Shown here one piece after another: positions 35,280 through 42,884 of a stretch of 64,000 bases of DNA. The stretch lies in contig CAJTKM010000002.1 in assembly GCA_910576545.1 (NCBI GenBank), forward strand, positions 186,001-250,000, given 5' to 3'. Every line of letters begins with the position of its first letter. Position 1 is the stretch's first letter. The notes beneath the pieces are model-generated. The model had not been told where the DNA came from. It ran no database searches and saw only the letters and a program-made list of their open reading frames with translations. Source of the stretch: Lachnospiraceae bacterium. GTDB lineage: Bacteria; Bacillota; Clostridia; Lachnospirales; Anaerotignaceae. A program made the position numbers and the translations under genes.

Positions 35280-35440
35280 GAGCTTATCCATAAATAAGAT
35301 ACGTGCAGATTGCGCAGCCAGATTTTTCGGCAGGCAAGGAGCTTTTTTGCAGGCGTACCGAGTGGTACGGCAAGGAAAAGCGACAAAGACTGCCGGAAAA
35401 GATGAAGCAAAATGCGCGCAGATAATTTATGGATAGGCTC
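35280..35440. mobile_element. 161-bp MITE-like element, copy A
   Basis: Terminal inverted repeats GAGCTTATCCATAAAT and (reverse) GAGCCTATCCATAAAT, with one mismatch in 16. It is flanked on both sides by TTA (35277-35279 and 35441-35443). A central hairpin CGTACC-GAGT-GGTACG is present. There is no coding capacity. Ends and a 3-bp TNA duplication of this kind occur in the IS5/IS1031 group (inference). Confidence 0.88.
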
Positions 35441-35491
35441 TTAGTATGCCTGAAAACTCCTGCATATTAGAGATGGATAACTTGCCAATAG

Positions 35492-35594
35492 ATTTAACGG
35501 ATTGGCAAAACGAATGTTTTGCCCAATAAAGTTTAGGGTCAAGCCCTTTTCAAAGGGCTTGCGGGAATTTGAGGGCAACGCCCTCAGGAATCTT
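35492..35594. repeat. Modular palindromic repeat, copy 8, right part
   Basis: GGCAAAACGAATGTTTTGCC, AAGCCCTTTTCAAAGGGCTT and TTGAGGGCAACGCCCTCA, ending 4 nt from the thioesterase stop codon. The 495-bp gap from 35102 to 35598 holds only these repeats and the 161-bp element. Confidence 0.78.
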
Positions 35595-35598
35595 TCCC

Positions 35599-36081
35599 TC
35601 AAATCGGTTCGGAAAATGTCTTATGCAGTATCATAAATGTTGCCGTTGCGGTGGCGGCAAGGATGTTTTCCCGCTCCAGCCGCGCTTCCGCAGTCAGGCT
35701 GACCAGCGTGTGCCCGAGTGATGTAACCTGCACATGATACAGCACCTTGTCATCCGGCCGTATCGGCTTCAGGAACGCCGTTGTAATGTTAACCGTAGAA
35801 ACCATATGCTGTTTTGCAAAATAATGGCAGAGCAGCCCGCAGGAAATGTCAAACCCTGTAACGATAATGCCGCCATGCAGCCCGCCCTCCGGATTCAGCT
35901 CCCATTCCTTTACGTCAAACGCAAAAACAGCCGTTTTCTGCTCCAAATCGCAGGAAACAAACTGGGGTTTCAGCAGTGCCAGCAGCCCTGAGCGCGAAAC
36001 AGGAAACTCCGGGTCGCTCAGCTGTGAAAACCATGCCTGCATATCCTCCTGAGAGGAAACGCCTTCTTTCAGAACTATCAT
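35599..36081 (-). CDS. PaaI-type hotdog thioesterase, copy 2
   Basis: A 160-aa single-hotdog protein of the PaaI thioesterase family, expected to hydrolyse acyl-CoA. The hotdog helix motif is ELNPEGGLHGGIIVTGFDIS, with the later FLKPIRPDDKVLYHV strand. It is a clear paralogue of the next gene upstream, 21 bp away on the same strand; shared blocks are KPQFVSC and WELN-GxLHGG. The pair arose by tandem duplication and has diverged. The acyl substrate is unknown. Confidence 0.87.
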   Translation of the reverse strand: MIVLKEGVSSQEDMQAWFSQLSDPEFPVSRSGLLALLKPQFVSCDLEQKTAVFAFDVKEWELNPEGGLHGGIIVTGFDISCGLLCHYFAKQHMVSTVNITTAFLKPIRPDDKVLYHVQVTSLGHTLVSLTAEARLERENILAATATATFMILHKTFSEPI

Positions 36082-36102
36082 TTGTCCATCCCTCTCCTTT
36101 CG

Positions 36103-36588
36103 TTACTCCGCCGCCTGTTTTACTTTGTGGTGCAGTACCTTGAAAGTTGCGGTACATGCCGCCGCAAGCGTTTTTTCCCGTTCCAGCATGACTTCTCCCG
36201 TTACAGTAGCCAGCGTGCCGCCAAAGGACGCCAGCTTTGCATGGATATGGAACGAATCTCCCGGCGGTATCGGCTTCAAAAATGTTGCGTGCATGGTGAC
36301 GGTTGTCAGCACATGCGGGTAAGTATAATAATGGCAGAGCATACCAAGGGAGGTATCCAGCGCGGTAGAAAGCACGCCGCCGTGCAGTATGCCCTGCGAA
36401 TTCAATTCCCAGTCCAGCACAGGGTACGCCATTTCCAGCGTGCCTTCCTCAAAGCCGCAGGAAACAAAAGCTGGCTTCAGCTTCGGGATTACGCCGTGCG
36501 CCGGTATCGGGGACTCTGGGCTGGTCATCGTGCGGAGCCACTGCTCCATATGTGCCTGAGAAAGCCCTGGTATCTTGCTCCATTCCAT
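36103..36588 (-). CDS. PaaI-type hotdog thioesterase, copy 1
   Basis: A 161-aa hotdog thioesterase beginning MEWSKIPGLSQAHMEQWLRT. The catalytic-loop region is WELNSQGILHGGVLSTALDT, and FLKPIPPGDSFHIHAKL follows. The downstream paralogue aligns along its whole length. The alpha/beta hydrolase gene ends 23 bp upstream, so the three genes form one leftward operon. The C-terminus is basic (LHHKVKQAAE). Confidence 0.87.
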   Translation of the reverse strand: MEWSKIPGLSQAHMEQWLRTMTSPESPIPAHGVIPKLKPAFVSCGFEEGTLEMAYPVLDWELNSQGILHGGVLSTALDTSLGMLCHYYTYPHVLTTVTMHATFLKPIPPGDSFHIHAKLASFGGTLATVTGEVMLEREKTLAAACTATFKVLHHKVKQAAE

Positions 36589-36611
36589 TTCTTTCCACTC
36601 CTTGTCTGATA

Positions 36612-37568
36612 TTATTTCAAAAAGTCCATGATATTCTGTAAAAAGCCCTGGCTGTTTTCCAAATGCGGCAGTACACCGGTTTCTTCAAACAGCAGGAACG
36701 CGCCTCTGTCCTGCATTTTTTCCGCCTCATGGAACACAGAAACGGGGTTCTCCGCATTCCCTTCGCCCCAGATTAGAAGGAATGGCACAGAAGCTGGTAT
36801 AGTTTGGAACGCCCTGCGCGTATCCGCGGCATAAAACCGCGTCTGTATTCCGGCAAAAGCCGTTTGTGCGTGCGCACCTGTTCGTGCCGCATTACTGTAA
36901 CGCGCTGTCAGCTCCGGCGTGACTTTTTCTTTTGCGAAAAAAGCGTTTTCCAGCCGTTCGCGTGTTTTCCCCTTCGAGGTATCCGTCAGGAATTTCTGCG
37001 TACCGGCAATGGGCGAAAGCAGGAAGGGCAGGGGTTTCGTATCCTCTGGTGTGGCAAAGCCGCGTCCGAGCCCTTCAGGGGAAATCAAAGCCATGCGGCG
37101 GATATCCTCAGGGAAAAGGAGCGAAAGCGTCAGCACAAAATCCGCCCCTCCATTGGCAGCCACAGCGCAGACAGGCCGGCGCACAGCGTCCTGTATAAAC
37201 TCATGCAGAAGGTTTGCGTACTGGTATGCTGTCCAGGGCTTTTCCGGCCGGAAGGAATGGCCAAAGCCGGGCAGGTCTATGGCGTAAACATGGTAATGCT
37301 CTGCCAGAGCGTCCAGCACAGGCTCCCATTCCGCGGAGGATGCGCCGGGCATCATGCTGTGTACCAAAAGCAGGGGACGCCCATGCCCCATGGAACGGCA
37401 GGCGATTTCTCCCTGGCTGGAGCGGAACTGCTCTTCAAACGGCACAGGGCTGTCCTTTTTCTGCGCCAGAAAAAGCAAAAGCCGCTGTATTCCCGCAAAT
37501 CCGGCAAGAGCCGCGCCGCAGGCGGCAAAAAAGCCCAGAAAACGGCAGAGCCATTTTTTCTTCATCAC
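36612..37568 (-). CDS. Membrane-anchored alpha/beta-hydrolase-fold protein with altered triad
   Basis: A 318-aa alpha/beta-hydrolase fold protein with an N-terminal membrane anchor (about residues 10-33). The oxyanion/HG region is PLLLVHSMMPGAS, and the core DLPGFGHSFRPEKPW is typical. At the nucleophile elbow, where GxSxG is expected, the sequence reads A-A-N-G-G (137-141), so the Ser is Asn139. The acid position WGEGNAENP has Asn in place of Asp. The late His (LPHLENSQGF) remains. It is therefore probably not a normal serine hydrolase. It is first gene of an operon with the two thioesterases. Confidence 0.85.
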   Translation of the reverse strand: MMKKKWLCRFLGFFAACGAALAGFAGIQRLLLFLAQKKDSPVPFEEQFRSSQGEIACRSMGHGRPLLLVHSMMPGASSAEWEPVLDALAEHYHVYAIDLPGFGHSFRPEKPWTAYQYANLLHEFIQDAVRRPVCAVAANGGADFVLTLSLLFPEDIRRMALISPEGLGRGFATPEDTKPLPFLLSPIAGTQKFLTDTSKGKTRERLENAFFAKEKVTPELTARYSNAARTGAHAQTAFAGIQTRFYAADTRRAFQTIPASVPFLLIWGEGNAENPVSVFHEAEKMQDRGAFLLFEETGVLPHLENSQGFLQNIMDFLK

Positions 37569-37686
37569 ATCAAACCTCCTTTGTCATTCCTGTGTATGTT
37601 CTCTTTCTATTATGGACGCAAAACGGGCATTTGAAAAGGGGGAAATTCATAATATGGTAATAAACGCAGGAGGGAGCGGCAGGCGT

Positions 37687-37893
37687 ATGGGGGCTTTTTT
37701 GACGCTGGCAGGACAGCTGCTTGTGATTTTATGTATACAGTCCGTACTGGAAGCATTGGCTTCGGCAAAACGCCAGAACCAGATGCAGAAAACCATTTCG
37801 CTGGGCTGTTATCTTGCGTCGCTTGTGCTTGTACTGCGGTTTATGGAGCAGTATCTGTTTGAAATCCTCCGCGCGATATACGCTGCTTTCTGA
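37687..37893 (+). CDS. Small two-helix membrane protein (68 aa)
   Basis: The 68-aa protein begins MGAFLTLAGQLLVILCIQSV. Hydrophobic helices at about residues 3-22 and 36-52 flank a polar segment ASAKRQNQMQK. The ATG at 37687 follows AGGAGGGAGCGGCAGGC; an earlier in-frame ATG at 37654 is possible, with a weaker site. It is divergent from the hydrolase operon. No family is recognised. Confidence 0.55.
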   Translation: MGAFLTLAGQLLVILCIQSVLEALASAKRQNQMQKTISLGCYLASLVLVLRFMEQYLFEILRAIYAAF

Positions 37894-37895
37894 AA

Positions 37896-37922
37896 GGGTT
37901 TGGGAACATGGCTCCCAAACCC
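37896..37922. terminator. Repeat-derived terminator-like hairpin
   Basis: GGGTTTGGGA...TCCCAAACCC, a 10-bp stem of the same kind as the outer module of the palindromic repeats, between convergent genes. It has no T tract, so terminator function is uncertain. Confidence 0.45.
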
Positions 37923-37938
37923 CTGCAGGCTCTGTTTT

Positions 37939-39297
37939 TCAGCCTTCTTCCAATTCTTCCTCTCCCAGAATGACTTTCATCGCCCAAGGGGGGACATTGC
38001 AGTCCGTATAATCCTCATGGTAAAACACGAATGCCGTATCATACGCGGGACGTTTGCGGGGGAATACGCCGTATCCGTCCGTAAAATAAATCAGTCCTTT
38101 GAGGTTTTGGAAAACCTTCTGCTCTACCAGCCTGTCCACATACCGGAATACAGGGCGGAAATCCGTCCCGCCGCTGCCGCGGACCTCAAATTCCTCCATC
38201 AGTGTGTCCAGTTCTTCCGTGCTGGTAATTTTTTTATCTGTCTGCACGTCTGCGTCGCATTGTATGATGTGTACATTGATTTTGCGGAAAAAACTTTCCC
38301 CGTCACGCAGTATCGCAAAGGTTTCCTCCAGAAAACGGCGAATGGTTTCCCCTTCGCAGGATTCAGATGTATCTATGGCGATTGCAAGTTCTTCTATCTT
38401 TTTGACTTCCTTATATTCCAATGCTTCAATGAGCGGCATATTCCCGTAAAGCGAAAGGCCGTAGGTATAAAAAATGTAGTCATACGCATCATCGTCTACC
38501 TGCATTTCCTCTTTCCGGGTTGTGAATTTCTGTAAAAACCTCCGGTAATCATACCGTTCGCGGTTTTCGACTTTCAGACACTGCAAAAGCGCGCCCGTTT
38601 CTTCCCCGATATCCTTCGAGAAGGTTTCCAGACTGGTTTCGGTTTTTTCGCCGATTTCCTGCCATTTCTGCTCCAGCTCCTGCCTGTTTTCCTCCTCGCG
38701 CCGTTCCTGCTCCTGCCGGTTATCGTTCTCCCTATTTTCGCCGTTTTGGTCATCATTCTGCTTTTGTTCCCAAAATACATGGTCGTCTACCAGGTATTCC
38801 ATTTGCAGTTTGCCAAATTCCTGCGGCGGCAGCTTTTTCTGCTGCAAAATGCGGTAGATGCCTTCGGCGGAAAGGGTTTTCAGCTCCCGCAGAAGCATGT
38901 CATAGGTTTCCTCGCGTTTATCGGATACCACCAGCCGGACAGCCTTTACGTCCAGCCGGTCAATGATGGATTCTACGGCGATATCACAGGCAAGGCCCCA
39001 AAGCGCCGCGTCACGCTCTCCGGTATGGAAGGGGTGGCGGAACAGGCAGTGAAGGAGCATGTGCAGGTATGCGCGGTTTACAAGCACGCGGTCGGAAAGA
39101 TAACGCTGTATCAGGTCGCGCGGGTTATAGAGTATTTTCACCCCGTCTGTGCCGACATGAAGCGTGGAAAGGTTCATTTCATAGCCCAGCGCGCTCAACG
39201 CAATATCAAGGAAGCGCATGGAAAGGTAAAGCTCGCTGCGCGACGCGCCCAGTATGCCCGTTCCAATTTTTATCAGCTGTTCGTGCGTTTCGTTCAT
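37939..39297 (-). CDS. VWA-like / DUF2201 metallopeptidase-domain protein
   Basis: A 452-aa protein with an N-terminal putative metallopeptidase-like domain (MNETHEQLIKIGTGILGASR; AYLHMLLHCLFRHPFH with an HxxxH-type motif). A charged, Glu/Gln/Asn-rich linker follows at about 180-225, then a C-terminal VWA-like domain with the MIDAS-like IAIDTSESCEG and GSGGTDFRPVFRYV. The start at 39297 follows GGGAGGAAAGAGC. It is expected to act with the MoxR ATPase encoded 2.8 kb downstream. The function of such pairs is mostly chaperone- or metal-related. Confidence 0.86.
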   Translation of the reverse strand: MNETHEQLIKIGTGILGASRSELYLSMRFLDIALSALGYEMNLSTLHVGTDGVKILYNPRDLIQRYLSDRVLVNRAYLHMLLHCLFRHPFHTGERDAALWGLACDIAVESIIDRLDVKAVRLVVSDKREETYDMLLRELKTLSAEGIYRILQQKKLPPQEFGKLQMEYLVDDHVFWEQKQNDDQNGENRENDNRQEQERREEENRQELEQKWQEIGEKTETSLETFSKDIGEETGALLQCLKVENRERYDYRRFLQKFTTRKEEMQVDDDAYDYIFYTYGLSLYGNMPLIEALEYKEVKKIEELAIAIDTSESCEGETIRRFLEETFAILRDGESFFRKINVHIIQCDADVQTDKKITSTEELDTLMEEFEVRGSGGTDFRPVFRYVDRLVEQKVFQNLKGLIYFTDGYGVFPRKRPAYDTAFVFYHEDYTDCNVPPWAMKVILGEEELEEG

Positions 39298-39360
39298 GCT
39301 CTTTCCTCCCGTTCCATAGCTGTACCAGCAAGCCGTTCTGAACCGATTTCTGCTGAATTG

Positions 39361-39389
39361 ATTATACTGCATTTATTCGGTTATGGCAA
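39361..39389 (-). promoter_or_regulatory. Promoter of the VWA-protein gene
   Basis: Minus strand TTGCCA, 17-bp spacer, TATAAT. Confidence 0.75.
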
Positions 39390-39440
39390 CGCTCATCACC
39401 TGTTACCGGATTCTTTCAGCGGGTGTTTCCGCAAATAGAA

Positions 39441-39471
39441 AGAGGCGGCTGTTTTCACAGCCCGCCCCTTT
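39441..39471 (-). terminator. Terminator after the lipoprotein gene
   Basis: Minus strand GGCGG(G)CTGT-GAAAAC-ACAGCCGCC followed by TCTTTC, with a one-base bulge in the stem. Confidence 0.65.
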
Positions 39472-39489
39472 GTTGTTTAGCCCAATTTT

Positions 39490-40164
39490 TTAGTAGAACA
39501 GCACGAAATCGTCAAATTTCCACTCGCCGTCTTCCAGCAGCATTACGAAATGATAATCTGTGGTAGAAAATTCATCAGCGTTTTCAGGCGCAACATAGAA
39601 AACTTCGCCGTTATACGCGGAATCGCCTGTGGAATAATAAGCCGTAGCGGTCAGGTCGATTTCCTTGTCTGTCTGCCTGTCCAGCTTGAATACATGGCCG
39701 GCATAGAAGATATTGCTGCCGCGGCCGCCGCCAAGGAAATACAGTGCGCCGTCATCGCCCTTTACGAACTGGATGTTTTTCTCCGCCAGGATTTCAGAGG
39801 AAACGAAGTCCTTTGTGAAATACTGTTCCAGATAAGCCTGAAAATCATCATATGTAGCGAAACGTTCGTCAGTTACCTTATAGTAGGTGTTGCCGTTTTT
39901 CTCCATTGTGGTGTTTACGTCAGCATCGAATGTACCAAGGCTGATTTCCGCGTAAATTTCAGCCGCACCCTGATACAGGTCTTTCAGGTCGTCAGCCAGA
40001 GGGGGACGTCCGTCCTCGCTGGTATAAACGATTTCCTCTTCCTGCTTCTGGTCGGGTTCGCTTCCATCTGATGCGTCATTGTTTTTGTCCTTGCCGCCGC
40101 AGCCGCCCAGCACCATTGCCGCTACTGCCGCGCAGGCCAAAAACAGATATAATTTCTTTTTCAT
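39490..40164 (-). CDS. Secreted lipoprotein, possibly IseA-like
   Basis: A 224-aa lipoprotein: the signal MKKKLYLFLACAAVAAMVLG is followed by lipobox LGGC and a low-complexity acidic linker (KDKNNDASDGSEPDQKQEEE). The soluble domain contains KVTDERFATYDDFQAYLEQY followed by FTKDFVSSEIL. This is reminiscent of the IseA inhibitor family of cell-wall DL-endopeptidases, though I am not certain of the match. The start at 40164 has AGGAGA 7 nt upstream. Confidence 0.75.
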   Translation of the reverse strand: MKKKLYLFLACAAVAAMVLGGCGGKDKNNDASDGSEPDQKQEEEIVYTSEDGRPPLADDLKDLYQGAAEIYAEISLGTFDADVNTTMEKNGNTYYKVTDERFATYDDFQAYLEQYFTKDFVSSEILAEKNIQFVKGDDGALYFLGGGRGSNIFYAGHVFKLDRQTDKEIDLTATAYYSTGDSAYNGEVFYVAPENADEFSTTDYHFVMLLEDGEWKFDDFVLFY

Positions 40165-40220
40165 GTTCATTCTCCTCTCATTTTCACCCCGAATACGGGG
40201 CTGTCCTTGCTTTCCGGACA

Positions 40221-40226
40221 AGTATA
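40221..40226 (-). promoter_or_regulatory. Extended -10 promoter of the lipoprotein gene
   Basis: Minus strand TGGTATACT; no good -35 box. A CCCCG-AATA-CGGGG hairpin lies in the leader at about 40187-40200. Confidence 0.5.
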
Positions 40227-40300
40227 CCACCTTTTCGACAAAAAGGGAAGGAAAATTCCCAATCGAAAGAAAGGTTTAAGAAATGAAGCCGCGGGGAACG

Positions 40301-40804
40301 TTATTTCCCGGTGAAACGGCGGTTTTCATAGAGGTCAAAGGAAAATTTTACGCCTTTTTCTTCCTGTGTTTCTCCTTTTTCCACGAGTATCCAGTCAGGG
40401 TCTTTATCCAGACTGGGGAAACTCGTATCTGCGGGAAAAGCGGCGTGGATATGCGTAACATACGCCCGCCTGCAGAGCGGCAGAAGCTGGCGGTAGATGC
40501 TGCCGCCGCCTGCCACAAAAACACCTTTCCCTTCATATGCGTGCAGAAGCTCCGGCAGTTTTTCCAAAGAATGGCAGAGCACAACGCCTTCTGCCGGATA
40601 TTCCATGTTTTTCGTCAGCACAATGTTTACGCGTTCCGGCAGGGGGTTGCCATCCGGGAAGGATTCCAGCGTTTTCCGCCCGACAATAAGCACGTTTCCT
40701 GTCGTCATGGCGCGGAACCGCTTCATATCCGCGGAGATGCGCCGCAGAAGCTCCCCGTCTTTCCCGATGCCCCAGGCGTCATCCCTCGCAACGATGATAT
40801 CCAT
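40301..40804 (-). CDS. folA: Dihydrofolate reductase
   Basis: NADPH reduction of dihydrofolate to tetrahydrofolate, regenerating the cofactor oxidised by ThyA. It is 167 aa, starting MDIIVARDDAWGIGKDGELL. It shows the substrate-loop Asp region and VLIVGRKTLESFPDGNPLPE, and the NADPH motif VFVAGGGSIYRQLLPL. The start at 40804 follows AAGGAGGG. It lies 13 bp after the thyA stop, so the two form an operon. Confidence 0.96.
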   Translation of the reverse strand: MDIIVARDDAWGIGKDGELLRRISADMKRFRAMTTGNVLIVGRKTLESFPDGNPLPERVNIVLTKNMEYPAEGVVLCHSLEKLPELLHAYEGKGVFVAGGGSIYRQLLPLCRRAYVTHIHAAFPADTSFPSLDKDPDWILVEKGETQEEKGVKFSFDLYENRRFTGK

Positions 40805-40817
40805 CTGCAAGCCCTCC

Positions 40818-41648
40818 TTATATTGCCACAGGCACGCGCCCGATCGGCGCGCCATGCTGGTAATCCTCTACAATAAAATCTTCAACGGTAAATGCGTAAA
40901 AGTCCTTGACATCAGGGTTCAAACGTACCTTTGGCGCAGGAAGAGATTTGCGCGTAAGCAGTTCCTTTACCATCGGGATATGCCTGTCGTAAATATGCAT
41001 ATCGCTGATAACATGCACCAGTTCACCCGGCACCAGCCCGCTGGCCTGCGCGAACATCATCAGCAGGGCGGAATACTGCACGACATTCCAGTTATTTGCC
41101 GTAAGCGTGTCCTGCGAACGCTGGTTCAGTATGGCGTTCAGGCGGTTTCCTGTCACGTTGAACGTCATGCTGTATGCGCATGGCTCCAGCCCCATTTCCG
41201 GCAGGTCCGCGAAGGTGTAGATATTCGTCATGATGCGGCGGGACGCGGGCGTGTTTTTCAGCTGCCACAGCACGTTGTCCACCTGGTCCATCTCCCCCTG
41301 CTGAAAACGGTATTTTACGCCAAGCTGGTAGCCGTAAGCCTTGCCGATGGAACCGTTTTCGTCTGCCCAGGAATCCCATATTTTGCTGTTTAAATCGTGG
41401 ATATTGTTGGATTTTTTCTGCCATATCCAGAGAATTTCGTCAATCGCGGCTTTCCAGTTGGTGAAGCGCAGGGTCAGGAGAGGAAACTCTCTGGAAAGGT
41501 CATAGCGATTGACTATGCCAAAGGTCTTGACGGTATATGCCGGTGTGCCGTCCTCCCAATGGGGGCGCACCTTTTCCTGCTCCGTCGAAAACCCATGTTC
41601 TAAAATCTGCCTGCAATTTGCGATAAATATTTCGTCTGCTCTGCTCAC
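40818..41648 (-). CDS. thyA: Thymidylate synthase (ThyA type)
   Basis: Methylates dUMP to dTMP using methylene-tetrahydrofolate; cytosolic dimer. It is 276 aa. The catalytic Cys157 lies in LEPCAYSMTFNVTGNRLNAI, followed by QRSQDTLTANNWNVVQY and the C-terminal ISDMHIYDRHI. The start codon is GTG (41648), 8 nt after GGAGGGG; the closer ATG is out of frame and stops after three codons. It is the first gene of thyA-folA, under its own promoter. Confidence 0.96.
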   Translation of the reverse strand: MSRADEIFIANCRQILEHGFSTEQEKVRPHWEDGTPAYTVKTFGIVNRYDLSREFPLLTLRFTNWKAAIDEILWIWQKKSNNIHDLNSKIWDSWADENGSIGKAYGYQLGVKYRFQQGEMDQVDNVLWQLKNTPASRRIMTNIYTFADLPEMGLEPCAYSMTFNVTGNRLNAILNQRSQDTLTANNWNVVQYSALLMMFAQASGLVPGELVHVISDMHIYDRHIPMVKELLTRKSLPAPKVRLNPDVKDFYAFTVEDFIVEDYQHGAPIGRVPVAI

Positions 41649-41696
41649 GCAAACATCCCCTCCTTGTTTTTCTGTCCGATTTTTAATTGAGTTTTT

Positions 41697-41725
41697 ATTA
41701 TAAAGTATCCATGGGAAAAAGTCAA
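41697..41725 (-). promoter_or_regulatory. thyA-folA promoter
   Basis: Minus strand TTGACT, 17-bp spacer, TATAAT. Confidence 0.85.
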
Positions 41726-41734
41726 AGCAATGGA

Positions 41735-41880
41735 TTGCACCGGCTCAAAGCCAATGGTATAATCAGAGCGGTAAAGCGGGGCTTGCGGAGGAGCGGGAAA
41801 AACAGGCTCTGCGCTTTTGGCGCAGGCCTTCGCTTTAGATGGGCAGGACGGCTTTTCGATATGCGGGGCGGCGCGTGCCC
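41735..41880 (+). other. Strong promoter and possible short structured transcript
   Basis: TTGCAC (41735-41740), 17-bp spacer, TATAAT (41758-41763) with upstream TG. The region downstream is GC-rich and foldable: CTGCGC-TTTTG-GCGCAG near 41817 and a closing GGGGC...GCCCC at about 41865-41881. It is followed by AT-rich DNA rather than a gene. A 65-codon frame here is very basic and has no ribosome site. A small RNA is possible; the identity is unknown. Confidence 0.35.
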
Positions 41881-41948
41881 CTAATTATGAAATTTTTCTT
41901 AAAGTTATATTTTTCTGATTCTTTTCATAACAATTTTAGGAACTTTAT

Positions 41949-41956
41949 GCTATACT
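41949..41956 (+). promoter_or_regulatory. cdaA promoter (extended -10)
   Basis: TGCTATACT with only a weak -35; the transcript would have a leader of about 65 nt before the cdaA start. Confidence 0.6.
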
Positions 41957-42029
41957 GTTGAAAGAGGATTTATTTTTCCGCGGCGGCGGGAAAACAAAGG
42001 GGAATTTTTTATAAGAATGGGTGTGGATT

Positions 42030-42884
42030 ATGGAGATTTTCAAAGGGATATTTGACCGTTTGGGGGTGACGGAATTTGCGCGTCCCTCTATCGGCATTTC
42101 CGATGTGCTGGATATACTGATTGTTGCCTATATCATTTATAAAATTATATTCTGGATTAAAGAAACGCGCGCATGGGTGCTGTTCAAGGGCGTTCTGGTG
42201 ATATTCGCTCTGGCGGCAGTGGCAACGCTTTTGAAACTGAATACCATCATCTGGATACTTTCCAATACCATTTCGGTAGGCATCATCGCGGTTATCGTGG
42301 TATTCCAGCCGGAACTGCGCAAGGCCCTGGAGCAGCTCGGCAAGGGGCGCTTCTTTTCTTATTTCACATGGGGTGAGGAGGAAAAGGGCAGTAAGGCGAA
42401 CGCGCGCACGGTAGAAGAAATTGTGAAAGCGGCGGGTAAGATGGGCGCGGTCAAAACCGGTGCGCTGATACTGATTGAGCAGGAGGTGCCTCTGGGAGAC
42501 CTGGAACGGACGGGCATTCCTATTGACGCGATTATTTCCAGCCAGCTTCTGATAAACATTTTTGAGCATAATACACCCCTGCATGACGGGGCTGTCATCG
42601 TCCGGCGCAACCGCGTGGCGGCGGCAACATGTTTCCTGCCGCTGACGGACAGCAACGAAATCAGCATGGAACTGGGCACACGGCACAGGGCTGCAATCGG
42701 CGCGAGTGAGGTTTCTGACGCGTATGTGATTGTCGTTTCAGAGGAAACGGGAGCAATCTCCGTTGCGCGCGGCGGCGTGCTTTACCGCAACCTGACAACG
42801 GAACAGCTTCGGAATATGCTTTCGCAGCCGCAGAAGGGCGGCAGGGCAAAATTGTCGATTTGGAAAGGTAGGCAGGAAAAATGA
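42030..42884 (+). CDS. cdaA: Diadenylate cyclase CdaA
   Basis: Membrane enzyme joining two ATP to c-di-AMP, which controls potassium and osmolyte balance. It is 284 aa: three N-terminal helices (about 25-45, 50-68 and 75-93) followed by the DAC domain with DGA at 186-188 (TPLHDGAVIVRRNRVAAATC) and RHR at 218-220 (LGTRHRAAIGASE). I chose the ATG at 42030; an in-frame GTG three codons earlier is also possible, as the ribosome site is weak. It overlaps cdaR by 4 bp, in the conserved cdaA-cdaR-glmM order. Confidence 0.95.
   Translation: MEIFKGIFDRLGVTEFARPSIGISDVLDILIVAYIIYKIIFWIKETRAWVLFKGVLVIFALAAVATLLKLNTIIWILSNTISVGIIAVIVVFQPELRKALEQLGKGRFFSYFTWGEEEKGSKANARTVEEIVKAAGKMGAVKTGALILIEQEVPLGDLERTGIPIDAIISSQLLINIFEHNTPLHDGAVIVRRNRVAAATCFLPLTDSNEISMELGTRHRAAIGASEVSDAYVIVVSEETGAISVARGGVLYRNLTTEQLRNMLSQPQKGGRAKLSIWKGRQEK

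Noticed and set aside
41687-41884. 65-codon plus-strand frame between thyA and cdaA
   Set aside because: It starts before the only promoter and has no ribosome site and an extremely basic composition. A non-coding transcript is more likely.
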